From positions 1 through 43,461 of the forward strand of contig CAZTFP010000012.1 of NCBI GenBank assembly GCA_964613015.1: a DNA stretch of 43,461 bases, read 5' to 3'. The translations under genes and the position numbers were made by a program. The DNA is from CAJBLF01 sp964613015 (GTDB lineage: Bacteria > Patescibacteriota > Gracilibacteria > Absconditabacterales > Absconditicoccaceae). Under the pieces are notes generated by a model, which was given only the letters and a program-made list of their open reading frames with translations, was not told the origin of the DNA and ran no database searches. Positions 1 to 10,706 of this stretch are shown in pieces (within the stretch, counting starts at the first letter, position 1; the number at the start of each line of letters is the position of its first letter).

Positions 1-1844
1 GTTGATTTGATAACTCTGTAGAAAGTATAGGAATACAAAGTGATGGAAAAATTATATTATGAGGTCGGTTTGATACATATAATTGAGTTCAAGCAAATCG
101 CATTATACGTCTCAATACTGATTGATCTAGAGACGATTCTTTCAATTCACCAATTTCTTTGTATCAGGGTATCAGTAATATAACACTACAAAATGATGGC
201 AAGATTTTGATTGGTGGCGGAGCATCGATTGGCGTTATACGTCTCAATACTGATTGATCCAGAGATTCTTCCTTTAATATATGAAGTTGATTTGGTATTT
301 ATGTTACTAGTATTGCTGTACAAAATAATGGGAAAATCTTGGTTGGTGGAGGGTTATGATTGAATAGTATTATCCGTCTCAATGCTGATTGATCCAAAGA
401 CCCTTCATTTAACATCTGAGATTGATTTAATAATCCTGTAGAAACTATGGCAATACAAAACAATGGAAAAATTATCGTCGGGGGTGATTTTACTTCATTT
501 AACTGAGTTCCTGCTTGATATCTCACATCCCTTTATGGAGATAGTAATATTGTTATTCTTCCCAATTCTACTAATACAACTACAGTAAATGATGAATTTA
601 CCAGTAAATGATATACTCAATCAAATGGTGATTTTATTTGATCTACTGCTATTTCTTTAATAGATACTAATGGTAGTATACCTAAATCATTAAGTATAAA
701 AAATGATGACATTACCCTAGCCATACCAGCAGATACTCAATTCAAAAAAGCAGATAATGTGACTAATTATTCTGGTATTATATCAGCACCATCATCAAAA
801 GCTATAAGCAGTGTAAATGATGAACAAGTATTATCAGCATTTAAAGTTGGTAGTAGTTCTGAATCAGTTAAATTAGTTTGATGAGAAGCAACGTTGTTAG
901 CGCCAGCTCCTGGAGAAACCATATGAGATACTGTACAAATATATTACTCCGATGATAATGGCGTGACTCGATATCCTCAATCAGTAGCTACGGTTATAAA
1001 TTATAATTGACAACCCTATACACAATTTACCACGAACCACTTTACTGATTTTGCTGTTACTCTTCCACCAATACAGTGATGATGATCATTTACGTGAAGT
1101 TTTGTTATCAATAATGATGCTGTTTCTACAACTTCTTCTGGCGTAACCCTTTACATTTCTACTACTCCATCTGCAAATCAAATGAGATTTTCTAATGATA
1201 ATTTGACACGAAGTAATCGGGAACCCTATGTAACTACTACAGTATGGATGCTTCCTTGAACGTATTGACCCACAACTGTTTATGCTCAATTCGATATTGA
1301 TGGTGATTGAACTGGCGACATTACTACTAATGACAGTATCAACTATACTGCGCCATGATGATGAGGTTCACATGGTAGTAGCACCTGAAATCTTCGGTTA
1401 CAAATTATTACCTCTTCTTGATCTTGTTCCTATGGTACTTCTCTCTATATCGGTTCTCATCAGTCTCAATATACTGCCTATGATATGACTGGTTCCAACT
1501 TTTCTTCTTCTTTCTCTTGTATAGATACCGAATGACTCTCTGATTGGACTATGACTATGCAAGCTACTACCGATCTTTCTGATGGTGCTCAAACTATTTC
1601 CAAAGATAATGTCTCTCTTATTGCTTCTCCCAACTATGTAAGTGCTGGTGCTTGTACAACTGGTACCAATCAAGATTCTTGGATAAGTATCGGTTCTACT
1701 CCTGGTACTATTCTTTGGAAGTTTAGTGGTCAATGAGATATCTGTACCATAACTAGTGATACCGTAAATTTAGCTGTCCATATCCCCGCTTCTCAGGCAG
1801 TTGGTCTCTATACAGGTACCCTTACTTTGAATATGCCATTCTAA
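1..1844 (+). CDS. Large secreted surface protein, C-terminal part (delta-60 repeats, WxL-like C-terminus)
   Basis: The gene enters from the left edge, so its N-terminus is missing; the frame runs from base 3 to the TAA at 1842-1844, about 613 codons. It is open only if TGA is Gly. The first ~170 residues are delta-60 / DUF5122 beta-propeller repeats with the pattern AVQxDGKIxxGG...RLNxDGSxDxSFN. A linker region (about 530-1000) with paired-strand sequence follows, then an FTTNHFTDFAV segment also found in the protein at 6352-10650. The last 161 residues form a conserved cassette present in three neighbouring genes. Its WTM motif and final YTGTLTLNM strand resemble WxL surface-binding domains; that resemblance is my inference. 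Probably an extracellular adhesin. A terminator follows at 1865. Confidence 0.85.
3..515 (+). repeat. Delta-60 (DUF5122) beta-propeller repeat array
   Basis: About four consecutive repeats of 40-50 codons, each containing a DGKI-type strand (SDGKIIL, NDGKILI, NNGKILV, NNGKIIV) and most ending in RLNxDGS. Several glycines of the DGS turn are written TGA. In known proteins such repeats fold as propeller blades. Confidence 0.8.
1359..1844 (+). repeat. C-terminal cassette, copy 1 of 3 (486 bp)
   Basis: Near-identical DNA to 5682-6167 and 10165-10650, with no length difference over 162 codons including the stop. Codon 1533-1535 is TGA where copy 2 has GGA, both read as Gly. Confidence 0.9.
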
Positions 1845-1864
1845 AATAACTTTATTACGTTTTT

Positions 1865-1908
1865 AATACATTATTTTTAATAGCCATTAAGAATAATGTA
1901 TTTTTTTG
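1865..1908 (+). terminator. Rho-independent-type terminator after the first surface gene
   Basis: 15-bp stem (1865-1879 with 1888-1902, one G-U pair), 8-base loop, then a T tract (1901-1907). It lies 20 bases after the stop codon in the 251-base spacer to the next gene; I see nothing else clear in that spacer. Confidence 0.75.
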
Positions 1909-2095
1909 TTATTGTTTTTCATAAGTACCACTAATGAGTTTATTAGTTATAAAACTAAATCCCCAATGACATATCATATATCTTTTAAATATATCTAAAT
2001 GTCAACCAAAAAATAAGAAAAAACCAGAATAAAAATTGATAAAAAACCTAGTTAGGATTATACTTAGACAGCATTTATATTCCTTAAATAAGGAA

Positions 2096-5000
2096 ATGCG
2101 CATATGTAAATCTTTTTTTATCAAAGTAATTACATCACAATATTTACCAGTATTGGGAATATTTTTGTTTGCTATTTTTTATTTCGCTATTAATGTTTTT
2201 GCGTATACAATACCTCAAATAACAAATATAAATTTTTCACCTAATTTAAATATTTCTCGTTTCGCTGATTATAATATAAATGTACTTACCTCAGGTACTT
2301 TTATTTCTGGTAGCATAGATCTCACTCGTATAAATGGTGATTGAGGTAGCTGTAAACAATACTATGCTTCTGGTACATGTTTTTCTAGCGGTATTTCCAC
2401 ATACCCTTTGACCTACATAGGCAACAATATTCGACAAGAAACATGAGTAAGGCCCGATGATTTATATCCACAAATATTCTTTGCACCCAATGAAATGGCA
2501 TGGAATAATACACATTTAAGCAATACCATAAGTTTGAATAATTATGAAATATTACACTTACAAAATCCTTTCACCATGGAGAGTGGTATGAGTTTTTTTA
2601 TAGAACTTAACGTAGCACCAGTATCTACAGGGAATTCTTTGGATCTCAATGTATATCTTGTACAAAAGAATAAAACAATATCTTTTTTCCAAAACAATTG
2701 GTTAAATAATACTTGAGCAGAGCTCATTACCTCATTTTCTAGAACCGCTACAAGCAATCATACACATACAGTAAATTCATCTCATTACCTAGTGACACTA
2801 ATAGCAAATGCAGATTGAACGATATGAACAAAGCATCTCAATCTTAATAATGATTTTCGGATTGTCTTATCATCCAATACAACTCCTAGTAGAGGTCGAT
2901 ATCTGAACTATTTACCATCTCCTCTGTGTGAAAATACCAATTGACGATATTTATGAAACCCCACATGACGAAGTACTGTATCTCAATCATGATGCCCTGA
3001 TGCCCATGTACATGTAGCAAGAACATTTACAAGATTAGACTGAACAAATATACTTTCTACTATGACCTACCAAATATCTTGAGTTAATTATCAGACACTT
3101 TCAAGCGGTAATTTCTATTTTTCAAATTTACCGAATATGGCGCCTAACTCAACGTCTTTTCTTACACCTAGCTGATTGTATACTTGAGATATACATATTT
3201 CTTGGAATCCTAGCACAGATCCAAATAATGATGCACTTACCTATAATTTATATCTTTTGAATTCTACCTGAGATATTATACAAACATTGATTACTTGAAC
3301 GTCTGATACATGATATGTAGTAAATAAAGGTACTATAAGTAATTGAACATATGGCCTTAAATGAGAAGTATGTGATACAAGTAATTTATGTACTGCATTT
3401 TATTTGAATGATAATTTTGTAATTTCTAAATTTCCAACACGAAATAATAGCAATTTTATAAATGATTCTTTTTGGAGGCGATGACCTACTAGCAACGAAA
3501 TCAAAGAAGCAATATTTGGCAATGCTAGTAACAATAGAACTGCTTATACCCAATGACGAACTTCAAATCCTTGTAGTACATGAACTATTTCCATTGTAAA
3601 TATACAAAACTATGCAGTAAGTGGAATGAATAGTTTACCCCATTCCCTAACTGGGAATACCATATATGTATTAAACTCTTGATCGTATATTACTACTGGT
3701 CAAATAAACTATCTTTGAAATTGTATTGCAGTAATAGGAAAGTGAACAGTAAAGTTTTATAGTAGTGTAGTATTAAATTCGTGAACTGACACATCAATAT
3801 TTAAATCGTATAATAGACAGAATATTATACTATCGAATTTAAGTACCGACTGATTGTGAGATTGATTAGGCAATTATCGCAGTGATGGTAGTTTTGCCTC
3901 TGGAAATTCCTATTGAGTATATTTTTACACTACAAAGAATAGTAGTATAAATAGAATTACGTCATTTAATAATAAACAGTGAATAGAATTAGATATGAAT
4001 GAAAATACAGTAATTACGAATAATATCATATATAATAATTGAATTTATGGTATTTATATATACGCTAGTATTATTCCAAATTATGTTATTAATACCCAGA
4101 TTTTTGATAATAATAATGTATGATTGGCAACCAAAAACTGTACTGGTCAAATATTTAACAATCTCCAAGTATACAATAATAAGTGACGATGAATAAATCG
4201 AGATAATTCAAAAAATAGTAGTCTATCAAATTCAATGATCTACAATAATTATACTAACTGAATGTATTTCCAAAATAATTCATCAAACAATATTATTAAC
4301 AATTCGTGGTTTTACAATAATGGTTCTACTTGAGTATATATATTTAGTTGAATAGGAAATAAATATTATGGAACTATTAAATTGTTTAATAATGCAAGTA
4401 GTGTAAGTGCTAACACCTTAGTTTGATGAATACTTGCATGATCTTCTGGCGATACTCTAGTATCATGATTATGACGAACTGATGGTATGGTAGATACTTG
4501 ATGAACTATCGGATATTCCTATATAACTAATCCAAGAACCAATGATGGAAGAGATTTGATTTCTTGATCTAATCGATCATCAACTAACAGATCAAATAAA
4601 ACTTGGACAGAAATAGAATTTGTGAGCTTTACTTACGGTACTTGATTATTGAAACAAGTAAGCTCTGTAAGTTATGGGACATCTAACTATCTCGTATCAA
4701 ATTTATATTATGATAGCAATAAATATATTGCACAAATAGACTTTAGCAATACTAATCCTGATTGGTTTTCATTTATTAATATCACTTGAGCTTCTTTAAA
4801 TCAAATCTATACTTCAAATATTATCACGCTTACTGGAATGGATGTTTGAACGTTTAATTATGTAACACTTACCTGACGAGGAAGTATTATAAAAAATTGA
4901 ACTAATATAGGACAATCATGAACCGGAAGTAATGGTGATCAATTCTCTATACAAATAACCTCTAGTAACAACTATTACTATCTGAGATCTGGAAGTCTTG

Positions 5001-6167
5001 CCATAGGGACAACTATCGCGGATTTTACTGTTACTACCATGGAACAAATCACAAATTATATCCCTAATCAATTCTCTTTCTCTCCTATTATTTGAGCTAC
5101 GGTAAATACACTCTATACCTCTAATATTGTTTCCCTTACTTGAATGTCGCTTGGTGTTGCTACTGGTGTTTCTGTGAACGCTTGATATCTCTTGAAAAAT
5201 TGAGTCNNNNNNNNNNNNNNNNNNNNNNNNNNNNNNNNNNNNNNNNNNNNNNNNNNNNNNNNNNNNNNNNNNNNNNNNNNNNNNNNNNNNNNNNNNNNNN
5301 NNNNNNACTATGTCTATCGCTGGTGTAACTGGTGCATTCTCTATCTCCACTCAAACTGCTAACTATATCCCTAATCAATTCTCTTTTTCTCCTATTATTT
5401 GAGCTACGGTAAATACCCTTTATACCTCTAATATTGTTTCCCTTACTTGAATGTCGCCTGGTGTTGCTACTGGTGTTTCTGTGAACGCTTGATATCTCTT
5501 GAAAAATTGAGTCAATATCGGCCAGTCTTGAACCGGTGGGAATACCGATCAATTCATTCTCGCACTTACTTCTAGTAATTCTTATTCTACTCTCGTAAGT
5601 GCCACTATGTCTATCGCTGGTGTAACTGGTGCATTCTCTATCTCCACTCAAACTGCTATCTATATCCCTCACTGACCAGCTTGATGAGGTTCACATGGTA
5701 GTAGTACATGAAATCTTCGATTAGAGATTACTACTTCGTCTTGATCTTGTTCCTATGGTACTTCTCTCTATATCGGTTCTCATGCTTCTCAATTCGCTGC
5801 CTATGATATGACTGGATCCAATTTCTCTTCTTCTTTCTCTTGTATAGATACTGAAGGACTTTCTGGTTGGACTATGACTATGGAAGCTACTACTGATCTT
5901 TCTGATGGTGCTCAAACTATTTCCAAAGATAATGTCTCTCTTATTGCTTCTCCCAACTATGTAAGTGCTGGTGCTTGTACAACTGGTACCAATCAAGATT
6001 CTTGGATAAGTATCGGTTCTACTCCTGGTACTATTCTTTGGAAGTTTAGTGGTCAATGAGATATCTGTACCATAACTAGTGATACCGTAAATTTAGCTGT
6101 CCATATCCCCGCTTCTCAAGCAGTTGGTCTCTATACAGGTACCCTTACTTTGAATATGCCATTCTAA
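2096..6167 (+). CDS. Giant secreted protein: parallel beta-helix plus Ig-like tandem repeats, interrupted by sequence gap
   Basis: Open only with TGA as Gly, roughly 1,350 residues. The ATG at 2096 is the first ATG after an in-frame stop at 2030; a TTG at 2036 is a weaker alternative. A hydrophobic signal segment (LGIFLFAIFYFAINVFAYT) starts about residue 20. Around 3950-4400 the protein has beta-helix coils with repeated IYNN / FNN / GIYI pattern, like pectate-lyase-type right-handed helices. Three ~99-residue repeats follow (about 4766-5663), then the 161-residue C-terminal cassette shared with both neighbours. The frame changes across the 100 Ns at 5207-5306. This is an assembly effect: a 90-base fill, as in the next repeat, restores it. 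Likely an exported adhesin. Confidence 0.85.
4766..5663 (+). repeat. Tandem ~297-bp (99-residue) Ig-like repeats
   Basis: One diverged copy (about 4766-5060) is followed by two almost identical copies (about 5061-5360 with the gap, and 5361-5663). Shared blocks include SFSPIIGATVNTLYTSNIVSLTG and TMSIAGVTGAFSISTQTA (shown without internal gaps in the DNA). Beta-rich composition suggests Ig-like or cadherin-like folds, which is inference. Confidence 0.8.
5207..5306. other. Scaffold gap of 100 Ns inside a tandem repeat
   Basis: Exactly 100 Ns, the conventional length for a gap of unknown size. It lies within one of two near-identical repeats. The same stretch in the next copy (5514-5603) is 90 bases, and a 90-base fill would join the frames on either side. 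Confidence 0.95.
5682..6167 (+). repeat. C-terminal cassette, copy 2 of 3 (486 bp)
   Basis: Same length and nearly the same sequence as copies at 1359-1844 and 10165-10650. Identity with copy 3 continues about 18 bases past the stop (taagtatgaaatattcta), while copy 1 diverges at once after the stop. Confidence 0.9.
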
Positions 6168-6325
6168 GTATGAAATATTCTAGTGTTTTTTACTATAGAA
6201 AATAATGTGATGTTCTTTTATGATAATTTTTTTATTTTTTTGTTTTATTTTTAAAATGTCAATCTTATATTAAATAAATTAAGTACAAATTTTGCTAAAA
6301 TCTCAACAAATGTTTATATTTTAGA

Positions 6326-6349
6326 AGCCATTTATATTGTTTTATGGCT
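6326..6349 (+). promoter_or_regulatory. Small hairpin just before a start codon
   Basis: Arms AGCCAT (6326-6331) and ATGGCT (6344-6349) with a 12-base AT-rich loop end two bases before the ATG at 6352. It could affect initiation on a leader that has no Shine-Dalgarno sequence, but a 6-bp stem may also be chance. Confidence 0.3.
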
Positions 6350-6351
6350 GC

Positions 6352-9300
6352 ATGAATAAACACCTTAATAAAATTTTTTGAATGTTAATTATTCTTTGAG
6401 CAATATTTTTCGCATTATTCTTTTGAAAATCATTGATATCCGCTGATTATTCTCAATTAGATACGGGGACACAACAAACTCTTTCATGACTTACTAATTG
6501 ATTATTATCCTATCGACCATTAGATACTAACACATATGATTATAGCACCTATATTAATAATGGAATTGCGTCTGGAGCAACTCAGACATGAGGGAAATTG
6601 GATGGCGCTTACTTGTTTAGGGGTAGTGGCCGAACTGACTCTATCATAATACCCAATAGTACTTCATTGAATCCTACCACCGGATTATCCATACAAGCAT
6701 GGGTGAAGTGGAAATCGAATCCATCTTCTGGTCTAAATTGGGCTAACATACTAAATAAAAATGGTAATGGGCAGTATCGTCTCCAACACAGTCAATACAA
6801 TAGTGCTTTCGAATTCGCTATCCAGACAACAAAAAACGCATATGTGCAAAGTACTACACATCCCCAAATAAATATTTGGTACCATGTCATAGGAACATAT
6901 GATGGCGCTCTTCTCAAAATCTATGTAAATGGTGTTTTGGAAAATACATTGGCTACAACATGATCCATCCAAACATCAACAAGTCAACTTACTATAGGTA
7001 AAATGAATAGCGAGCGTTATTTCGATGGGAATATAGATGAAGTTGCACTTTGGAATCGTGCACTCTCTACAAAAGAAATACAAACGCTCTATAATAGTGG
7101 GTATGGAAATCGTGTACTTCTAAAAAATTATACACTTTCTTATACTGCTACATCCAACTGATCTATCTCTGGCAATTCTTTTCAACAAATAAATCTAAAC
7201 GGAAACGGTACATCGGTTAGCGCAATTCCTGATCCATGATATCATTTTGTCCAACGAAGTGATGGATCCACGCAGAATCCGAGAACCGATACCAATATAA
7301 TCTGAGATATTTCTGTCTCCGCTATGTTTTATGCAGATCCACCGTTACTTGCTGTGTGATTACTATGATATCGACCATTAGATGCTGATACCCATGATTA
7401 TAGTACAAATATAAATGATGGTATTGCAAACGGAGCAACGCAAACATGAGGAAAAGTGTCTGGTGCATATACCTTTAATGGACAAAGTGACTATATCAAC
7501 GTTCCTGATAGTACTTCATTGAATCCTGTTTCAGGCTTAACTATACAAGCATGGGTGAAGTGGAAATCAATTCCATCTTCTAGTCTTAATCGATCTTCAT
7601 TAGTTAACAAAGATGGTGATGGACAATATCGTCTCCAACATAAACAAGATAATAGTGCATTCGAATTTGCTGTATCTACATCAAAAACATCATATCGAGT
7701 ACGAAGTACAACACAACCACAAATAAATACATGGTATCATGTTGTAGGAACATATGATGGTATTCTGCTCAGAATCTATATCAATGGAACTTTGGAAAAT
7801 ACTCTACCTGCTTCATGACCACTTATAACATCAACAAGCCCACTCAGTATAGGTAAAAGATCAAACTTAAATGATCGTTATTTTAATGGTAATATAGATG
7901 AGGTAGCAATTTGGAACCGTCCACTCTCTTCACAAGAAATACAAGTACTCTATAATAGTGGAAATGGAAATCGTATTCTTTCTAATGCCTATACCCTATT
8001 ATATACTAGCATGCCCAACTGAACAATCACCGGCACTTTTTTTCAACAAGTAAATAAAGGTGGAAATGGTTCGGCAGTCACTGCAATCCCTAATCAATGA
8101 TATCATTTCGTTCAATGGAACGATGGATCGACTCAAAATCCAAGAATCGATACTAATGTAAACTGAAATATTTCCGTTTATCCTTTGTTTAATAAAACTG
8201 ATACTACGCATTCATTGATGTATAATGCATGAGCAAATGGATGAATTTTGGGAGACGCTAATCAGATAATTATTTCAGGAACAAATGGCACACAAGTCAC
8301 GGCAATTCCTAATAATTGATATCGTTTCCTCCAATGGAGCGATGGTTCGACTGATGACCCTAGAACGGATATAAATGTAAGAACGGATATTTCTGTCACT
8401 GCTCAATTTAGTCAAATCATAACAAAACATTCTGTCATCTATATTGCGTGATCCAATGGAAGTATCAGTGGTGATACTTCTCAAGAAGTACAATCATGAT
8501 CAAATGGGACAATGGTGACTGCTATTCCAAATTCATGATATCATTTTGTTCAACGAAGTGATGGTTCAATTCAAAATCCAAGAATCGATACCAATATAAT
8601 CTGAGATATTGTTGTCAGTATTCAATTTAATAAAAATGTTCCCGTATATACACTCACATATACTGCTCTACCTAATGGTATGCTCTCCGGCAGTATATCT
8701 CAAACAGTGTCTGGAGGTATGAATGGGACAACAATTTTAGCTAATGCGAATCCATGATATCATTTTGTTCAACGAAGCGATGGTTCAACTCAAAATCCAA
8801 GAATTGATTACAATGTAATTTGAAATATATCTGTTTACGCATTATTTAATGAAACCAATACTACCCATTCACTGATGTATGATGCATGAATATATTGATC
8901 AATCTATGGAAGCACTCAACAATTAATTTTGTCTGGACAAAATGGTACATTGATAAACGTCTTTCCTAATCCTTGATATCATTTCGTCCAACGAAGTGAT
9001 GGCTCTACCCAAAACCCAAGAATTGATACCAATGTGATCTGAGATATCTCTGTTATTGCTCAATATGCTAAAGATTTACAAACATTTACTCTTAGTTATT
9101 CTCATGACAATTATGGCGGTATTTATGGTAGTGACTATCAAAATATCGTCTCTTGAGCAGATGGTGCTACCGTTACTGCTCTTCCTAACCCATGATATCA
9201 CTTTGTCCAACGAAGTGATGGTTCGACTCAAAATCCGAGAACTGATACGCATATTATACATAATATTACCGTTTCAACTCAATTTTCTATCGATGCATTT

Positions 9301-10650
9301 GATACTATCTATCTTCCCAATGTTACTTCAAAATCAGCTATGGATACAGCATTGATTGCTAGCTGATATAATTCAACATGACTTTCAAGCATCAGAACTG
9401 AACTTACTGGTTTTCTCGTCTGAAACAAAAAAATAAGTACTAGGGATAGTAATGGAAAAATATTATCCGCACTCATTATTCAATCACCTAGTCCGACCAA
9501 TAAGATAGAAGTTCAGATTCCTGCTGGAACGATAGTAAAAAATGCTAATAATAATTCTTATACTTGAGTGCTAATCGTACCTGAAACGATATCAAATATT
9601 TCGGTACCTTTACAAAATGTAATATATGCTACTAACCTATGATCTACTGGATGAAGCATACAATTTAAAGATCAAAACAATAATCCAGTATATGTTACTA
9701 TTAGGATGCCCGCACCATGAAATATTAGTGGTGATGTTGTAAGTGTTTATTATTCTACTGATAATTGATCGACATGGAATTTATATAAAAACACTAAAGT
9801 AGTGATGATATGATGAAACCCCTATGTAGAATTTACTACGAACCATTTTACCGATTTTACAATCACGCTTCCTGGTAGTGGTTGATGAAGTTTATTTACC
9901 TGATCTTTTGTCATCAACAATGATGCTGCTTCTACTACTTCTAATGCCGTAACACTTAACATTTCTACTACTCCACCTGCTAATCAAATGAGATTCTCCA
10001 ATGACTGAACTTCTCGACCTTCTCGAGAATCATATGCTACTACTAAATATCGAACGCTTCCTGGCTCGTATGGAACTAAAATCGTCTATGCTCAGTTTGA
10101 TGCTGATGGTGATGGAATTAGTGATATTACTACTAATGATAGTATCAACTATATTGCTCCATGAGCATGAGGTTCTCATGGTAGTAGCACATGAAATCTT
10201 CGATTACAAATTACTACCACTTCTTGATCTTGTTCCTATGGTACTTCTCTCTATATCGGTTCTCATCAGTCTCAATATACTGCCTATGATATGACTGGTT
10301 CCAACTTTTCTTCTTCTTTCTCTTGTATAGATACCGAATGACTCTCTGATTGGACTATGACTATGCAAGCTACTACCGATCTTTCTAATGGTGCTCAATC
10401 TATTTCTAAAAATAATATCTCTCTTATAGCTTCACCTAACTATGTTAGTGATGGTGCTTGTACAACTGGTACTAATGATACTTCTTGGATCAGTATTGGA
10501 ACTAATCCTGGGACCATTCTTTGGAAGTCTAGTGGTCATTGAGATATCTGTACAGTAAAATCTGATACCGTAAATCTAGCTGTCCATATCCCTGCCTCTC
10601 AAGCTGTCGGTCTCTATACAGGTACACTTACTTTGAATATGCCATTCTAA
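6352..10650 (+). CDS. Giant secreted protein with two LamG domains and seven InlB-type repeats
   Basis: 1,432 residues with TGA as Gly. Start ATG 6352 gives a signal peptide (basic MNKHLNK, then a hydrophobic stretch to about residue 32). Two LamG/concanavalin-like domains (about 6505-7125 and 7363-7985) share GLSIQAWVKWKS, YRLQH and WYHVxGTYDG. One InlB-B-like repeat follows the first LamG (7129-7340) and six follow the second, each with the pattern NGxxxG...GYHFVQxSDGSTQNPRxDxN. A segment with FTTNHFTDF and an INNDA region leads into the 161-residue C-terminal cassette. LamG domains usually bind glycans or proteins and InlB repeats act as stalk modules, so a surface-attachment role is likely. 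Many invariant repeat glycines (for example in GYHF) are written TGA. Confidence 0.88.
7990..9294 (+). repeat. Six tandem InlB-B-like repeats
   Basis: Six units of ~70 residues, beginning near 7990, 8205, 8425, 8650, 8865 and 9080. Each carries GYxF followed by SDGS (one has NDGS) and PRxD. A seventh, separate unit lies at 7129-7340 between the two LamG domains. Confidence 0.85.
10165..10650 (+). repeat. C-terminal cassette, copy 3 of 3 (486 bp)
   Basis: Same length as the other two copies. It is closer to copy 1 on the 5' side, where the similarity continues upstream through the FTTNHFTDF segment (about 1015 and 9838). It shares the 3' flank of copy 2. Confidence 0.9.
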
Positions 10651-10680
10651 GTATGAAATATTCTAACAATACTTATTATA

Positions 10681-10706
10681 AAAAAAAATTCTGATAGAAT
10701 TTTTTT
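10681..10706. terminator. Bidirectional terminator between convergent genes
   Basis: Stem AAAATTCT / AGAATTTT (10685-10692 and 10696-10704) with a GAT loop, flanked by an A run and a T run, so it can work on both strands. It separates the surface gene from mutL and touches the mutL stop codon at 10705-10707. Confidence 0.65.

Noticed and set aside
5160..5672. Minus-strand open frames over the surface-gene repeats, which recur over each cassette copy
   Set aside because: They are shadows of the plus-strand repeat genes. Their 'conservation' follows from the DNA duplication, and they match no family.
7990..9294. CRISPR-like regular spacing of repeats
   Set aside because: The repeats are coding, ~200 bp long and diverged at codon level, with no short direct repeats separated by unique spacers.
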